In this document: positions 18,567 through 29,865 of the stretch, in pieces
How the letters are laid out: every line of letters begins with the position of its first letter
Position numbering within the stretch: position 1 is the first letter of the stretch
DNA from: Blautia sp.
GTDB lineage: Bacteria > Bacillota > Clostridia > Lachnospirales > Lachnospiraceae
Reading direction: 5' to 3'
Assembly (NCBI GenBank): GCA_017515325.1
Contig: JAFWGA010000038.1
Coordinates: forward strand, 38,467 to 102,466
DNA: 64,000 nucleotides
Program-made: the position numbers and the translations under genes
Notes under the pieces: model-generated
Told to the model about the DNA's origin: nothing
Seen by the model: only the letters and a program-made list of their open reading frames with translations
Database searches by the model: none

Positions 18567-18824
18567 ATGAAAAAAGTAATGGTTTATCTGAAATCTATCA
18601 ATAGAGCAAAGAAATTCGTCGATACCATAAGCAAGTTTGACTGTGACTTCAGGCTGGTTGCAAACAAGCTTGAAATCGATCCCAAATCCATCATGGCCGT
18701 TTTGAGCCTGGACATTTCCAAGGAGATTGAGCTGGACATCTTTGCAGAGGGCGACCAGCTGGAAGAGATCCTTGCTGTCATCAGGGATTATCAGGTAGAC
18801 GAACCGGAAAGCGATCCGTCGTAA
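18567..18824 (+). CDS. Crh-like HPr homologue lacking the active-site His
   Basis: An 85-residue HPr-fold protein. HPr carries phosphate from PEP on His15 in sugar PTS and is also phosphorylated on Ser46 by HPr kinase. The second site is kept: PKSIMAVLSLDI puts a Ser at residue 41 in the HPr context KSIMGVMSLGI. The usual His-Ala-Arg-Pro loop is gone; alignment through TISKFDCDF places Ser10-Ile-Asn-Arg there. It therefore cannot be a PTS phosphocarrier and resembles B. subtilis Crh, a CcpA co-regulator, in logic. Monocistronic, with its own promoter and terminator. A regulatory role in catabolite control is inference. Confidence 0.85.
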   Translation: MKKVMVYLKSINRAKKFVDTISKFDCDFRLVANKLEIDPKSIMAVLSLDISKEIELDIFAEGDQLEEILAVIRDYQVDEPESDPS

Positions 18825-18859
18825 AATCGGGATTCAGGATTTTCAGTATTGGAGTACAG

Positions 18860-18885
18860 GAGCTGCCTTTGGCAGCTCTTTTTTT
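18860..18885 (+). terminator. Rho-independent terminator of the HPr-like gene
   Basis: A perfect 8-bp stem GAGCTGCC / GGCAGCTC with a TTT loop is followed by seven T. It lies 35 bases after the stop. Confidence 0.9.
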
Positions 18886-18902
18886 ATTCCCCCTCTACCC
18901 TT

Positions 18903-20084
18903 TTACTCCGCTATGATAACCTCTGTCTCGGCAATAGCCTTCTGGAACAGTTCTTCGACGATGCCCTCCAGCTTTTTCTCAGATCTCTGAATCGTGCGCA
19001 GGTCAGGCTTGGTGACAGGATGCTTGGCAACAAATATGGTGCAGCAGTCCTCGAAAGGCAGGATGGAGGTGTCAAAGGTTCCGATCCTTCTTGCCCTTCT
19101 GACGATTTCCTCCTTGTCAAAGCCAATGACCGGGCGAAAGACAGGAAGACTGCAGACTTCATTTGTGACTGCCAGGCTCTGAATGGTCTGACTGGCCACC
19201 TGCCCCAGACTTTCTCCGGTGATCAGACCCAGGCATCTGTCCTTTTTTGCCAAGTATTCGGCTATCTTCATCATATACCGTCTCATGATGATGGTCAGCT
19301 CGTCATGGGGGCAATGATCATAGATGGCCAGCTGGATATCGGTAAAATTGACCACATATAGACGGATGGGGCCGGTATATAGAGCCAGCTCTTTGGCCAG
19401 ATCTACGACCTTTTGCTTGGCTCTTTCGCTGGTATAGGGCGGGGCATGAAAATACACGGCTTCTATCACAACACCACGTTTTGCAATCATATAGCCGGCA
19501 ACGGGACTGTCTATTCCGCCGGAAAGCAGCAGCATGGCTTTCCCGTTGGTTCCTGTAGGCAGACCGCCCGCACCGGTAATATTCTGAGAATAGACATATA
19601 TTTTTTCCCGGATCTCGATGGACAGATTCAGCTCAGGCTGATGGACATCAACGCTGGCCTGGGGGAAGGCCGTGAGGAGAATTTCGCCGATTTTGGCAGA
19701 AAAGTCCATGGACGGGATGGGATAAGATTTTTTTGCCCTTCTGGTAAAGACCTTAAAGCTCTGGGAAAATCCGGGATGAACCGCCTGCATATAAGACACG
19801 ATGTCCTTTGCTGTCTGATCAAAGCCCTGATCTTCAAAAATCATGACGGGACACAGATAGACAATTCCGAAAACCCGACCAAGAGCTGCCACAGTCTCTT
19901 CATAGTCATATTCTTCCGGACAGTAAACATAAATCCGGCCAGGTTCCTTATTGACCTGGAATCCGTCTGAAATCTTTCCCAGGGCCAGTCGGATTTGCTT
20001 TACCAGGGCATCCTCAAAAACGTAGCGGTTTTTTCCTTTGATCGCGATCTCCGCGTATTTAATCAAAAATGCATGAAATGTCAT
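18903..20084 (-). CDS. thiI: tRNA 4-thiouridine synthase ThiI
   Basis: A 393-residue ThiI, which adenylates and thiolates U8 of tRNA. The N-terminal ferredoxin-like/THUMP region (about 1-170) is followed by the PP-loop MLLLSGGIDSPVAGYM (about 183-198) and the AANH domain. DCCTIFVAKHPVTKP near 350 carries the conserved Cys. The rhodanese domain of E. coli ThiI is missing, as is common in Firmicutes. The cysteine desulfurase that would supply sulfur is the adjacent gene 11 bases upstream. Confidence 0.95.
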   Translation of the reverse strand: MTFHAFLIKYAEIAIKGKNRYVFEDALVKQIRLALGKISDGFQVNKEPGRIYVYCPEEYDYEETVAALGRVFGIVYLCPVMIFEDQGFDQTAKDIVSYMQAVHPGFSQSFKVFTRRAKKSYPIPSMDFSAKIGEILLTAFPQASVDVHQPELNLSIEIREKIYVYSQNITGAGGLPTGTNGKAMLLLSGGIDSPVAGYMIAKRGVVIEAVYFHAPPYTSERAKQKVVDLAKELALYTGPIRLYVVNFTDIQLAIYDHCPHDELTIIMRRYMMKIAEYLAKKDRCLGLITGESLGQVASQTIQSLAVTNEVCSLPVFRPVIGFDKEEIVRRARRIGTFDTSILPFEDCCTIFVAKHPVTKPDLRTIQRSEKKLEGIVEELFQKAIAETEVIIAE

Positions 20085-20095
20085 TGCTGTTCTCC

Positions 20096-21259
20096 TTATC
20101 TGCGGGAATACCTTCTCAGGACAGGAAGAAGGTCTTCCACCACCTTCAGACAGTAATCCACCTCTTCCGCAGTATTGTCCGAGCTAAGGGAAAAGCGAAG
20201 TGCGCTCTCCTGACGGGTTGCGTCAAGACCCATGGCAGGGATGATTCCCTCGCGCTTTTTCTTGTGGCTGGAGCAGGCACTCCCGGCACTGACATAGATA
20301 CCCCTTTCCTCCAAGGCATGCAGCATAACCTCACTTCTCACTCCTGTAAAGCTGACATTGAGAATATGGGGTGCTCCCTCTTCGATAGGAGGACCGTTCA
20401 GGACAAGGCCGTCCATGGACAAAAGTCCGTCCGCCAGCCTCTTCTTGAGTTCTCTGAGTCTGTCTGCCGTTTCCTCGACCTTCATCCCCCTGGCTCTGAC
20501 AGCCGCGGCAAGACCGGCGATACCAGGAACATTGTCCGTGCCGGATCGCAGCCCCATCTGCTGGCCGCCTCCCAGGATCTGGGGAATGAGACGCACTCCC
20601 TCTTTTACGTAGAGAAAACCGATTCCTTTGGGGCCATGAAGCTTATGCCCGCTCACGGACATCAGATCGATTCCCTGCTGTCGAGGTAAAATGCGGTATT
20701 TGCCAAAGGCCTGAACCGCGTCAACATGGAAGAGAGCCCGGCTGCCTTCATGGACGGTCTTTCCGATCTCGGAAATGGGGAATACAGAACCCACCTCATT
20801 GTTTACATACATGATGCTGACAAGGATCGTATCCTCCCTCAGGCATTGTCGAACCTGCTCCACGTTCAGGGCTCCTCTTTCATCTACGGGAAGGTAGGTC
20901 ACTTCAAAGCCCTGTTTTTCCAGAAATTTCATGGGCTCTGTTACAGCGGGATGCTCTGCCTGGCTGGTAATAATGTGTTTTCCCTGCCTGGCATAAGCCA
21001 TGGCGCTTCCGATCACCGCAAGATTGTCCGATTCCGTGCCGCCGGAGGTGAAAAGGATTTCCTTTTTCCTTACCTTCATATAGCCAGCCAGTGTCTCCTG
21101 GGCGTCCAGCACATACCGTTCTGCCTCGATCCCCTTTTTATGGAGGGAGGAGGGATTACCGAAGTCACATGTCAGTGCTCTGTTTACAAATTCTGCTGCC
21201 TCAGGGCAGCATCTGGTTGTCGCAGAATTGTCAAAATATGCTTCCATCATCCTATTCAT
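20096..21259 (-). CDS. Cysteine desulfurase (NifS/IscS-like) partner of ThiI
   Basis: About 387 residues of a class-V aminotransferase-fold cysteine desulfurase that moves sulfur from cysteine to acceptor proteins. The PLP lysine is in SVSGHKLHGPKG (Lys206). YFDNSATT, SGGTESDNLAVIG and HVDAVQAFG are cofactor-pocket landmarks. The persulfide Cys is in SAGSACSSHKKK (Cys329). Three nearby ATGs (21259, 21250, 21247) are possible starts; family members usually begin at MEAYFD, the third. It is coupled to thiI, so 4-thiouridine formation is the likely main duty. Confidence 0.93.
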   Translation of the reverse strand: MNRMMEAYFDNSATTRCCPEAAEFVNRALTCDFGNPSSLHKKGIEAERYVLDAQETLAGYMKVRKKEILFTSGGTESDNLAVIGSAMAYARQGKHIITSQAEHPAVTEPMKFLEKQGFEVTYLPVDERGALNVEQVRQCLREDTILVSIMYVNNEVGSVFPISEIGKTVHEGSRALFHVDAVQAFGKYRILPRQQGIDLMSVSGHKLHGPKGIGFLYVKEGVRLIPQILGGGQQMGLRSGTDNVPGIAGLAAAVRARGMKVEETADRLRELKKRLADGLLSMDGLVLNGPPIEEGAPHILNVSFTGVRSEVMLHALEERGIYVSAGSACSSHKKKREGIIPAMGLDATRQESALRFSLSSDNTAEEVDYCLKVVEDLLPVLRRYSRR

Positions 21260-21275
21260 CTTCGATATATCGTTC

Positions 21276-22055
21276 TCATCCTTGAACTGTTACATTCCTT
21301 TCCGAGGCCTGCATCAGCTCCAGCTGTATCATGGCTACAGACAACAGCGTCATCCCGGCCGTCTCCGTGCGCAGAATCCGATGCCCCAGGCTGAACAGCT
21401 CTGCTCCCTGCGTCTTGGCCAGGAGAACCTCCTCCTCTTCAAAACCGCCTTCCGGCCCGATAAAGATGCCAAGGGATTTGCCGGGGGCCAGGTGGGAAAG
21501 GGCTTCTTTGGTGGCAATCATATTGTCAGAGAGCTCATAAGGCAGCCAGAAAAGATCCATACCGGCAGCTTCTCTCACCGCCTGGTCAAAAGGATAGACC
21601 TTTTCTACCTTCGGGATCCGCATCCGGCGGGATTGCTTTGCCGCGCTTTCCGCAATCTGCTGCCATCGCTGGATTTTCTTTTCTGCCTTTGCATCGTCCA
21701 GCTTCATCACGCACCTCTTCATCCGCACGGGGACGATACGGGAAGCACCCAGCTCTGCTGCTTTCTGGATAATCCATTCCATTTTATCACTTTTGGGCAG
21801 ACCCTGAAAGAGGCAAATTTGTGAGGGAAGCTCATATTCCGGCTCCTGGGCATAAAGGATACGCAGCTTTACGGCATCCGAATCGCCGGATAGAATCGAA
21901 CAATGATATTCCCGGCTTCCTCCGCTGCTGATCCAGATTTCGTCACCTTCCTTCAGGCGAAGTACCTTGCGGATATGGTTGACATCCGGTCCTGTCACCA
22001 GGACGGAATGCCCCTTCTCATCCACCTGCTCCGGGGACACAAAAAACCGTTGCAT
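21276..22055 (-). CDS. rsmE: 16S rRNA m3U1498 methyltransferase RsmE
   Basis: A 259-residue SPOUT-class methyltransferase that methylates U1498 of 16S rRNA. Landmarks are HIRKVLRLKEGDEIWIS in the N-terminal PUA-like domain and the trefoil-knot motifs IGPEGGFEEEEV and SLGHRILRTETAGMTLLSV. LFQGLPKSDKMEWIIQKAAELG is also diagnostic. It follows prmA by 15 bases, the usual Firmicutes order. Confidence 0.95.
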   Translation of the reverse strand: MQRFFVSPEQVDEKGHSVLVTGPDVNHIRKVLRLKEGDEIWISSGGSREYHCSILSGDSDAVKLRILYAQEPEYELPSQICLFQGLPKSDKMEWIIQKAAELGASRIVPVRMKRCVMKLDDAKAEKKIQRWQQIAESAAKQSRRMRIPKVEKVYPFDQAVREAAGMDLFWLPYELSDNMIATKEALSHLAPGKSLGIFIGPEGGFEEEEVLLAKTQGAELFSLGHRILRTETAGMTLLSVAMIQLELMQASERNVTVQG

Positions 22056-22070
22056 AGCCTGCCTCCTGCC

Positions 22071-23021
22071 TTATTTTCTTCCTGTTACGCAGTACCATTC
22101 CCCCTGCCGCGTGATCTCCTCAATGGCAAGACCTGCCTGTTCCATGGCCTGGGCAACCTCTTGCTGCTTCCCTTCCAATATCCCGGAGGTGATAAAATAT
22201 CCGCCTTTTTTCATGAAAGAGGGTATCACAGGGGCAAGGGCTACAAGGACGTCAGCAAGAATATTGGCCGTTACAAGATCATATTGTTCCCGCCCGGCCT
22301 CCTGCTGAATGGCTGGGTCATCGATGATATTTCCGATCCTCAGAGTAAAGGATTCTTCGGCAACGGAATTGGCTTCAAGATTTTCCCGGACGGCATTGAC
22401 GGCACAGGGATCAAGGTCTGTACCATACACTCTCGCCGCGCCAAGCTTACAGGCAAGAATACCGAGAATACCGCTTCCGGTGCCCACGTCAAGAAGGACA
22501 TGGCCAGGCTTTACCCTCTTTTTCAGCTGACGGATCACCAGCTGTGTCGTCTCATGCATTCCTGTTCCGAAAGCAGTACCCGGGTCGATATGGAGAACCA
22601 GGGAGGAAGTATCCTCCTCAGGAATATTTTCCCAGGAAGGGACAATCAGGATATCATCTACGTGGAACTGATGAAAATATTCTTTCCAGTTGTTGATCCA
22701 ATCCTTATCTTCCGTCTGGGATTGCTCGATCCGCCCCTCTCCTATATCAATATAGGAAGCTGTCTTTGCCAAAACCGATTTGACCTGATCCAGAATCTTC
22801 GGGACATTGGCATCCTCCTCCAGATAGAAGTTCAGACAAGCCTTTCCGTCATCGGAAGGCATCTCAGGCATAATGTCCACAAACATCTGTTCCTTGTCCT
22901 CCTCGGACAGGGGCTGGCTGTCTACAATCTCAACCCCTTCAATTCCGATATCCGACAAAGCCGAGACCAAAATATCCTCTGCCTCTGATGTCGTATGGAT
23001 CGTAAAGCGATGCCAACGCAT
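22071..23021 (-). CDS. prmA: Ribosomal protein L11 methyltransferase PrmA
   Basis: A 316-residue SAM-dependent methyltransferase acting on ribosomal protein L11. The SAM site is LLDVGTGSGILGILACKLGA (about 175-194). AFGTGMHETTQL precedes it and VTANILADVLVALAP contains the NxL/N-I-L-A catalytic-motif region. The N-terminal domain (MRWHRFTIHTTSEAEDILV) binds L11. Position after dnaJ and before rsmE is conserved in Firmicutes. Confidence 0.95.
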   Translation of the reverse strand: MRWHRFTIHTTSEAEDILVSALSDIGIEGVEIVDSQPLSEEDKEQMFVDIMPEMPSDDGKACLNFYLEEDANVPKILDQVKSVLAKTASYIDIGEGRIEQSQTEDKDWINNWKEYFHQFHVDDILIVPSWENIPEEDTSSLVLHIDPGTAFGTGMHETTQLVIRQLKKRVKPGHVLLDVGTGSGILGILACKLGAARVYGTDLDPCAVNAVRENLEANSVAEESFTLRIGNIIDDPAIQQEAGREQYDLVTANILADVLVALAPVIPSFMKKGGYFITSGILEGKQQEVAQAMEQAGLAIEEITRQGEWYCVTGRK

Positions 23022-23083
23022 ACGAAATCCCCCTTTCGTTTTTTCGGTATTATCGAATCCTTATCTTACCGGAAAAAGAGCAA

Positions 23084-23118
23084 AAAGAAAAGAGGGATTT
23101 TCATCCCCCTTCTTTTTT
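23084..23118 (-). terminator. Terminator after dnaJ
   Basis: On the minus strand an A/G-rich arm containing AGGGGGAT pairs across a GAAA-type loop with ATCCCTCTTTTCTTTTT. The stem and T-rich tail fit an intrinsic terminator located 20 bases after the dnaJ stop. It may be partial, letting some transcripts reach prmA and rsmE. Confidence 0.65.
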
Positions 23119-23137
23119 CCCAAAATCCGGAATTCTT

Positions 23138-24328
23138 TTAGTCCTCAAAGGTCTCCTTCAGCTTATCCATGAAACCTTTTTTCTTTTTTCCATCCTGAGA
23201 GTCTGACCTGTCTGCCTGGGTTCTTGTTGCAGTGGATGTCTTTTTGCTGGCCAGGCTGTCAAAACGGCGAAGAGCATCCTTTGCCTCCTGGCTTAAGTTA
23301 GTAGGAACCTGGACAACCAAGGTCACATAGTGATCTCCTCTTTTGTCTTTGTTGCGAAGAGAGGGAACGCCCTTACCCTTTAATCTGATACGGGAATCGG
23401 TCTGTGTGCCTGGCTTGACCTGATAGGCGACTTCTCCATCTACGGTAGGAATCCTCACTTCTCCGCCTAAAGCTGCCTGAGCATAGGTAATGGGAGCTGT
23501 AGAGAAAATATTCACATCTTCTCTCGTGAAAATGGGATGGCGGGCGACATTGACCTCCACCAGAAGGTCTCCTCTGGGACCGCCGTTCCTGCCTGGTTCT
23601 CCCTTTTCTCTGATCCTGATACTCTGCCCGTTGTCGATGCCTGCCGGGACAGAAACCTGGATCTTTTTGCGCGAGGTAGTGTATCCTGTCCCCCGGCAGG
23701 CAGGACATTTGTCCTTGATGATTTGCCCACTGCCCTGACATTCCGGACAGGTCTGGACATTTCTCACCATACCGAACAGAGACTGTTGGGTATAAACGAT
23801 CTGTCCTGTGCCGCCGCACTTACTACAGGTGGAGGGAGATGAACCGGGTCTGCAGCCGGTGCCGTGGCAGGTATTGCATTCGTCCTTGAGAGCGATGTCC
23901 AGCTCCTTCTCACAGCCGAAGACAGCATTCTCAAATGAAATATTGATCCTGGCCCGCAAAGAGGGTCCCTTCACCGGGCTGTTACTGGAAGCTCTTCTGC
24001 TGCGGCTTCCGCCGCCAAAAAAATCACCGAAGATATCACCGAAAATATCACTGAAATCAGCGCCTGAAAAATCAAAACCGCCGGCACCGGCACCACCACC
24101 TTCAAAGGCAGCATGCCCAAAGCGGTCATACTGACTTCTCTTTTCAGGATCACTTAATACACCGTAGGCCTCGGTAGCCTCCTTGAATTTGGCCTCCGCC
24201 TCTTTATCTCCAGGATTGACATCCGGATGGTATTTTTTGGCGAGAGCCCTGTATGCTTTTTTCAGGGCGGCATCATCAGCGTTTTTGTCTACGCCAAGTA
24301 CCTCATAATAATCTCTTTTATCTGCCAT
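23138..24328 (-). CDS. dnaJ: Chaperone DnaJ
   Basis: A 396-residue class A J-protein that stimulates DnaK ATPase and delivers substrates. J-domain at 1-70 with HPD in [12 protein letters not shown] Gly/Phe-rich stretch (about 74-115) follows. Four CxxCxGxG zinc repeats are visible: [34 protein letters not shown]-terminal substrate-binding domain and a Lys/Ser-rich tail end the protein. Last chaperone gene of the hrcA operon. Confidence 0.97.
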   Translation of the reverse strand: MADKRDYYEVLGVDKNADDAALKKAYRALAKKYHPDVNPGDKEAEAKFKEATEAYGVLSDPEKRSQYDRFGHAAFEGGGAGAGGFDFSGADFSDIFGDIFGDFFGGGSRSRRASSNSPVKGPSLRARINISFENAVFGCEKELDIALKDECNTCHGTGCRPGSSPSTCSKCGGTGQIVYTQQSLFGMVRNVQTCPECQGSGQIIKDKCPACRGTGYTTSRKKIQVSVPAGIDNGQSIRIREKGEPGRNGGPRGDLLVEVNVARHPIFTREDVNIFSTAPITYAQAALGGEVRIPTVDGEVAYQVKPGTQTDSRIRLKGKGVPSLRNKDKRGDHYVTLVVQVPTNLSQEAKDALRRFDSLASKKTSTATRTQADRSDSQDGKKKKGFMDKLKETFED

Positions 24329-24393
24329 GTTAAGTGTTTCCTATCTTTAAATTACAGACGAATAATAAGCGCACGTACATGCGAAAATACGCC

Positions 24394-24421
24394 GCAGCCC
24401 ATACCCAAAGATATGGACTGC
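24394..24421 (-). promoter_or_regulatory. Hairpin between dnaK and dnaJ
   Basis: A 10-bp stem (GCAGTCCATA with TATGGGCTGC, one G-T pair) sits in the 121-base gap between dnaK and dnaJ. No T-run follows on the minus strand, so it looks like an mRNA stability or processing element that sets the dnaK:dnaJ ratio rather than a terminator. Role is inference. Confidence 0.55.
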
Positions 24422-24449
24422 AACGTAATGCAATTCTATCCGCTAACCC

Positions 24450-27295
<2,846 letters not shown>

Positions 27296-27342
27296 AAGGC
27301 ATCCCACCTTTCCTGTCTATCCTGCTGTCCTCATCCTCATCA

Positions 27343-28383
27343 CTAAGTTTTTTTGTTTACCACCCCGTCAAGTGTATGCTTGAGCTTTTTCAGACTTTCC
27401 ATGACGTTCTCATAATCCATCCGTTTCGGACCAATGATTCCGATGGTGCCCCGCATGCCGCCCCCCAGCTCATAGGTAGCGGTAACGACGCTGCAGTCCT
27501 TCATAGAGGGGATCGGGACTTCACTGCCGATATATACCTGTATGCCGGTACTCTCCTCCTCTGACAGACCCTCACGTACCAGATCCATAAGACCGTTCTT
27601 TTCCTCAAAGGTAGAGATCAGTTCGCTGGCCTTCGAGCTGTCCGCCAGCTCGGGATATTTAAAGAAGTTTGTCGCCCCGGAGGTGAATACTCTCATATCC
27701 TCTTCATCGATCTGAATCGTGGCAGCTACGGCATCCAGTACCGAGCCGATCACCTGACTGTGGATACCTGCCTGTTCCTTCAGCCTGGCGATCATACCCA
27801 GGTTGATATCCTGGATGGGGACGCCATTAAGATTGGTATTTAATAGAAGGTTCAGCTTCAGGATGGTCTGGTCATCCATCTCCTCAAGGATATCTATGAT
27901 CTGGTTGCGGATCACGTTTCCCTCGCATACGACGACAGCGATCAGCTGCAGTTCGCTTACACGGGAAAGCTGGATGAACTTGATGGAGCTTCCCGCGTAG
28001 TGGGGAACCGTGACCATGGCGGCATAATTGGTATCTGATGCCAGAGCCTTGGCCATGCGCTTCAGGATCCTGTCCATCCGATCCGTTTTCTTGATCATCA
28101 TATCACGGAGCTCTGCTATCTCTGCTTCCTTTTCCCGGGTGAGCTCATCCACATACAGGCGGTAGCCCTTATCCGAAGGAATCCGGCCGGCCGAGGTATG
28201 AGGCTGGACAATGTAGCCCATTTCCGTAAGGTCGGACATTTCATTGCGAATGGTGGCGGAGCTGACATTCAGATCCGGGTACTTGGAGATCGTACGCGAC
28301 CCCACCGGCTCTCCGGTATCCAGGTAGGTTTTGATGATGGCTTTTAATATTTTTTTCTTCCGTTCATCCAGTACCTCTGTCAT
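27343..28383 (-). CDS. hrcA: Heat-shock repressor HrcA
   Basis: A 346-residue repressor of class I heat-shock genes. The N-terminal winged helix (LDERKKKILKAIIKTYLDTGEPVGSRTI, core ILKAIIKTYLDTGEPVGS) and SSATIRNEMSDLTEMGYI are the DNA-reading part. LGGGMRGTIGIIGPKRMDYENV near the end is diagnostic. It binds CIRCE, and a perfect CIRCE lies 26 bases upstream of its own start, so the operon is autoregulated with GroE-dependent HrcA activity by analogy with B. subtilis. Confidence 0.96.
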   Translation of the reverse strand: MTEVLDERKKKILKAIIKTYLDTGEPVGSRTISKYPDLNVSSATIRNEMSDLTEMGYIVQPHTSAGRIPSDKGYRLYVDELTREKEAEIAELRDMMIKKTDRMDRILKRMAKALASDTNYAAMVTVPHYAGSSIKFIQLSRVSELQLIAVVVCEGNVIRNQIIDILEEMDDQTILKLNLLLNTNLNGVPIQDINLGMIARLKEQAGIHSQVIGSVLDAVAATIQIDEEDMRVFTSGATNFFKYPELADSSKASELISTFEEKNGLMDLVREGLSEEESTGIQVYIGSEVPIPSMKDCSVVTATYELGGGMRGTIGIIGPKRMDYENVMESLKKLKHTLDGVVNKKT

Positions 28384-28408
28384 TTGCCCTGCCTCCTTCT
28401 CAGGATTG

Positions 28409-28435
28409 TTAGCACTCGAATAGGTGGAGTGCTAA
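28409..28435 (-). promoter_or_regulatory. CIRCE operator
   Basis: Exact inverted repeat TTAGCACTC, nine-base spacer, GAGTGCTAA. This matches the HrcA-binding consensus with no mismatch. It lies between the hrcA promoter and its start. Confidence 0.98.
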
Positions 28436-28447
28436 CATCTATTTGAT

Positions 28448-28476
28448 AAGATACACCCTTATGTGGGCTTTGTCAA
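28448..28476 (-). promoter_or_regulatory. Promoter of the hrcA-grpE-dnaK-dnaJ operon
   Basis: On the minus strand TTGACA (28476-28471) and TATCTT (28453-28448) are 17 bases apart. CIRCE begins 12 bases downstream of the -10 box, so HrcA would block transcription initiation. Confidence 0.85.
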
Positions 28477-28584
28477 CACTTATTATCTGATTTTTTGCGA
28501 TTTTTCTTTTTCTGATCCTCACATGTCATTTCTCGTACAAGTTGGCCGAGGAACTGTCCTCTGGCTATCTTTTTTCTGTATATA

Positions 28585-28613
28585 TTGCAAATAAAAGAAG
28601 CTGATGCTATAAT
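28585..28613 (+). promoter_or_regulatory. Promoter of the FbpABC-like importer
   Basis: TTGCAA (28585-28590) and a perfect TATAAT (28608-28613) with a 17-base spacer. The first gene starts 72 bases downstream after TAAGGAGG. The 300-base gap 28384-28684 otherwise holds only the divergent hrcA promoter and CIRCE. Confidence 0.75.
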
Positions 28614-28684
28614 ATTTTTTGGCTAGTATCCTGTGGATACCGACCGGTTTCTTCATAAAACATGTGTGTAAGGAGGCCAATCAA

Positions 28685-29695
28685 ATGAAAAAGATGAGAC
28701 TTGTTCTTTCCCTGGCACTTGCGGCTGCTCTTGCTGTGACGGTTGGTGTGGCTGCTGAGGAGAAGGCTCCGGAGGATTATTCCGGCAACCTGGTGGTGTA
28801 TTCTCCCCATGACGCCGATCCTCTGTCTGCCGGCGTAGCCCTTTTTGAAAAAACGTATCCCAATATCAGGGTAGATGTGGTGGCGGCAGGTACCGGTGAG
28901 CTTTGCCAGCGTATCGTTGCCGAATCAGCCAATCCGCAGGGTGATGTCCTCTGGGGAGGCGGTGCGGATTCTCTGGCTGCCTATAAGGATTATTTTGAGC
29001 CCTATGTCTGTGCCAATGACGATGTGATCGATGCCGCCTTTAAGGATGCAGACGGATACTGGATCGGGGAGAGCCCGCTGCCCATGGTCTTCATCTATAA
29101 TAAGACTATGATTGACGAGGCCAATGTCCCCACCACATGGGAAGGTCTGACAGACGAAGCCCTCAAGGGAAAGATCGCTTTTGCCTCCCCGGCCAAATCC
29201 GGTTCTGCCTATACCCAGCTTTGCACCATGCTTTTCTCTCAGCCCTCCATTGAAGAAGGATGGGATCTGGTCAGCCGTTTCATCGCAAACCTGGATGGCA
29301 AGGTTCAGGATTCCTCCGGCAATTGCCATAAGCTGGTGGCTACCGGTGAATATGTCCTGGGCGTAACCATCGAAAAGAGTGCCGTTCTCTATGCAGATAA
29401 CCCGGACGTAGGCTTTGTTTATCCGGAGAAGAACTCTGCCGTACCGGATGGTGTTGCCCTGATCAAGGATTGCCCGAATGAGGAAAACGCCAAGCTCTTC
29501 ATCGACTTTGTGACAGGCAAGGATTGCCAGATTGAGCAGAACGCAGACTTTGCCCGCCGCCCCGTTCGCTCTGACGTGGAACCGGAAGGGCTTTGCGCAC
29601 TGAGCGACATTGACCTTGGCGATTACGATTTTGACTATGCGGCGAATACCCGCGAGGAGATCACCGAGACCTGGAACGACCTGACTGTCGGCTGA
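28685..29695 (+). CDS. Solute-binding protein of an FbpA/AfuA-type ABC importer
   Basis: A 336-residue extracellular solute-binding protein. A Sec signal peptide is clear (MKKMRLVLSLALAAALAVTV, cleavage near AAEEKAP). No lipobox cysteine is present, which is unusual for a Gram-positive binding protein. LVVYSPHDADPLSAGVALFEKTYP and GDVLWGGGADSLAAYKDYFEPY are typical of the FbpA/AfuA group (iron, hexose-phosphate, aminoethylphosphonate or polyamine binders). The Tyr-Tyr iron dyad of FbpA is not seen near the end, so an iron substrate is doubtful. Start chosen for TAAGGAGG eight bases upstream. Confidence 0.88.
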   Translation: MKKMRLVLSLALAAALAVTVGVAAEEKAPEDYSGNLVVYSPHDADPLSAGVALFEKTYPNIRVDVVAAGTGELCQRIVAESANPQGDVLWGGGADSLAAYKDYFEPYVCANDDVIDAAFKDADGYWIGESPLPMVFIYNKTMIDEANVPTTWEGLTDEALKGKIAFASPAKSGSAYTQLCTMLFSQPSIEEGWDLVSRFIANLDGKVQDSSGNCHKLVATGEYVLGVTIEKSAVLYADNPDVGFVYPEKNSAVPDGVALIKDCPNEENAKLFIDFVTGKDCQIEQNADFARRPVRSDVEPEGLCALSDIDLGDYDFDYAANTREEITETWNDLTVG

Positions 29696-29796
29696 TCTGT
29701 TTGCCCGCAGGCAGGGACAGTTCCCGGCTCCGGCCCGCTTCAAGAGCCGCCCGTCGCCGGCAGGTGACATTTTCATATAGTTGGCTCTGCGATAGA

Positions 29797-29828
29797 AAGG
29801 GGAAGAAGACACCAGTCTTCTTCCCCTT
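29797..29828 (+). promoter_or_regulatory. Intra-operon hairpin after the binding-protein gene
   Basis: A perfect 14-bp stem AAGGGGAAGAAGAC / GTCTTCTTCCCCTT with a four-base loop. No T-run follows. Such hairpins after binding-protein genes protect the upstream mRNA and give binding protein in excess over ATPase and permease. That role is inferred from position. Confidence 0.7.
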
Positions 29829-29865
29829 ATCATAACCGTTCAGTCATGAAAGGAGGAAAAACCCT

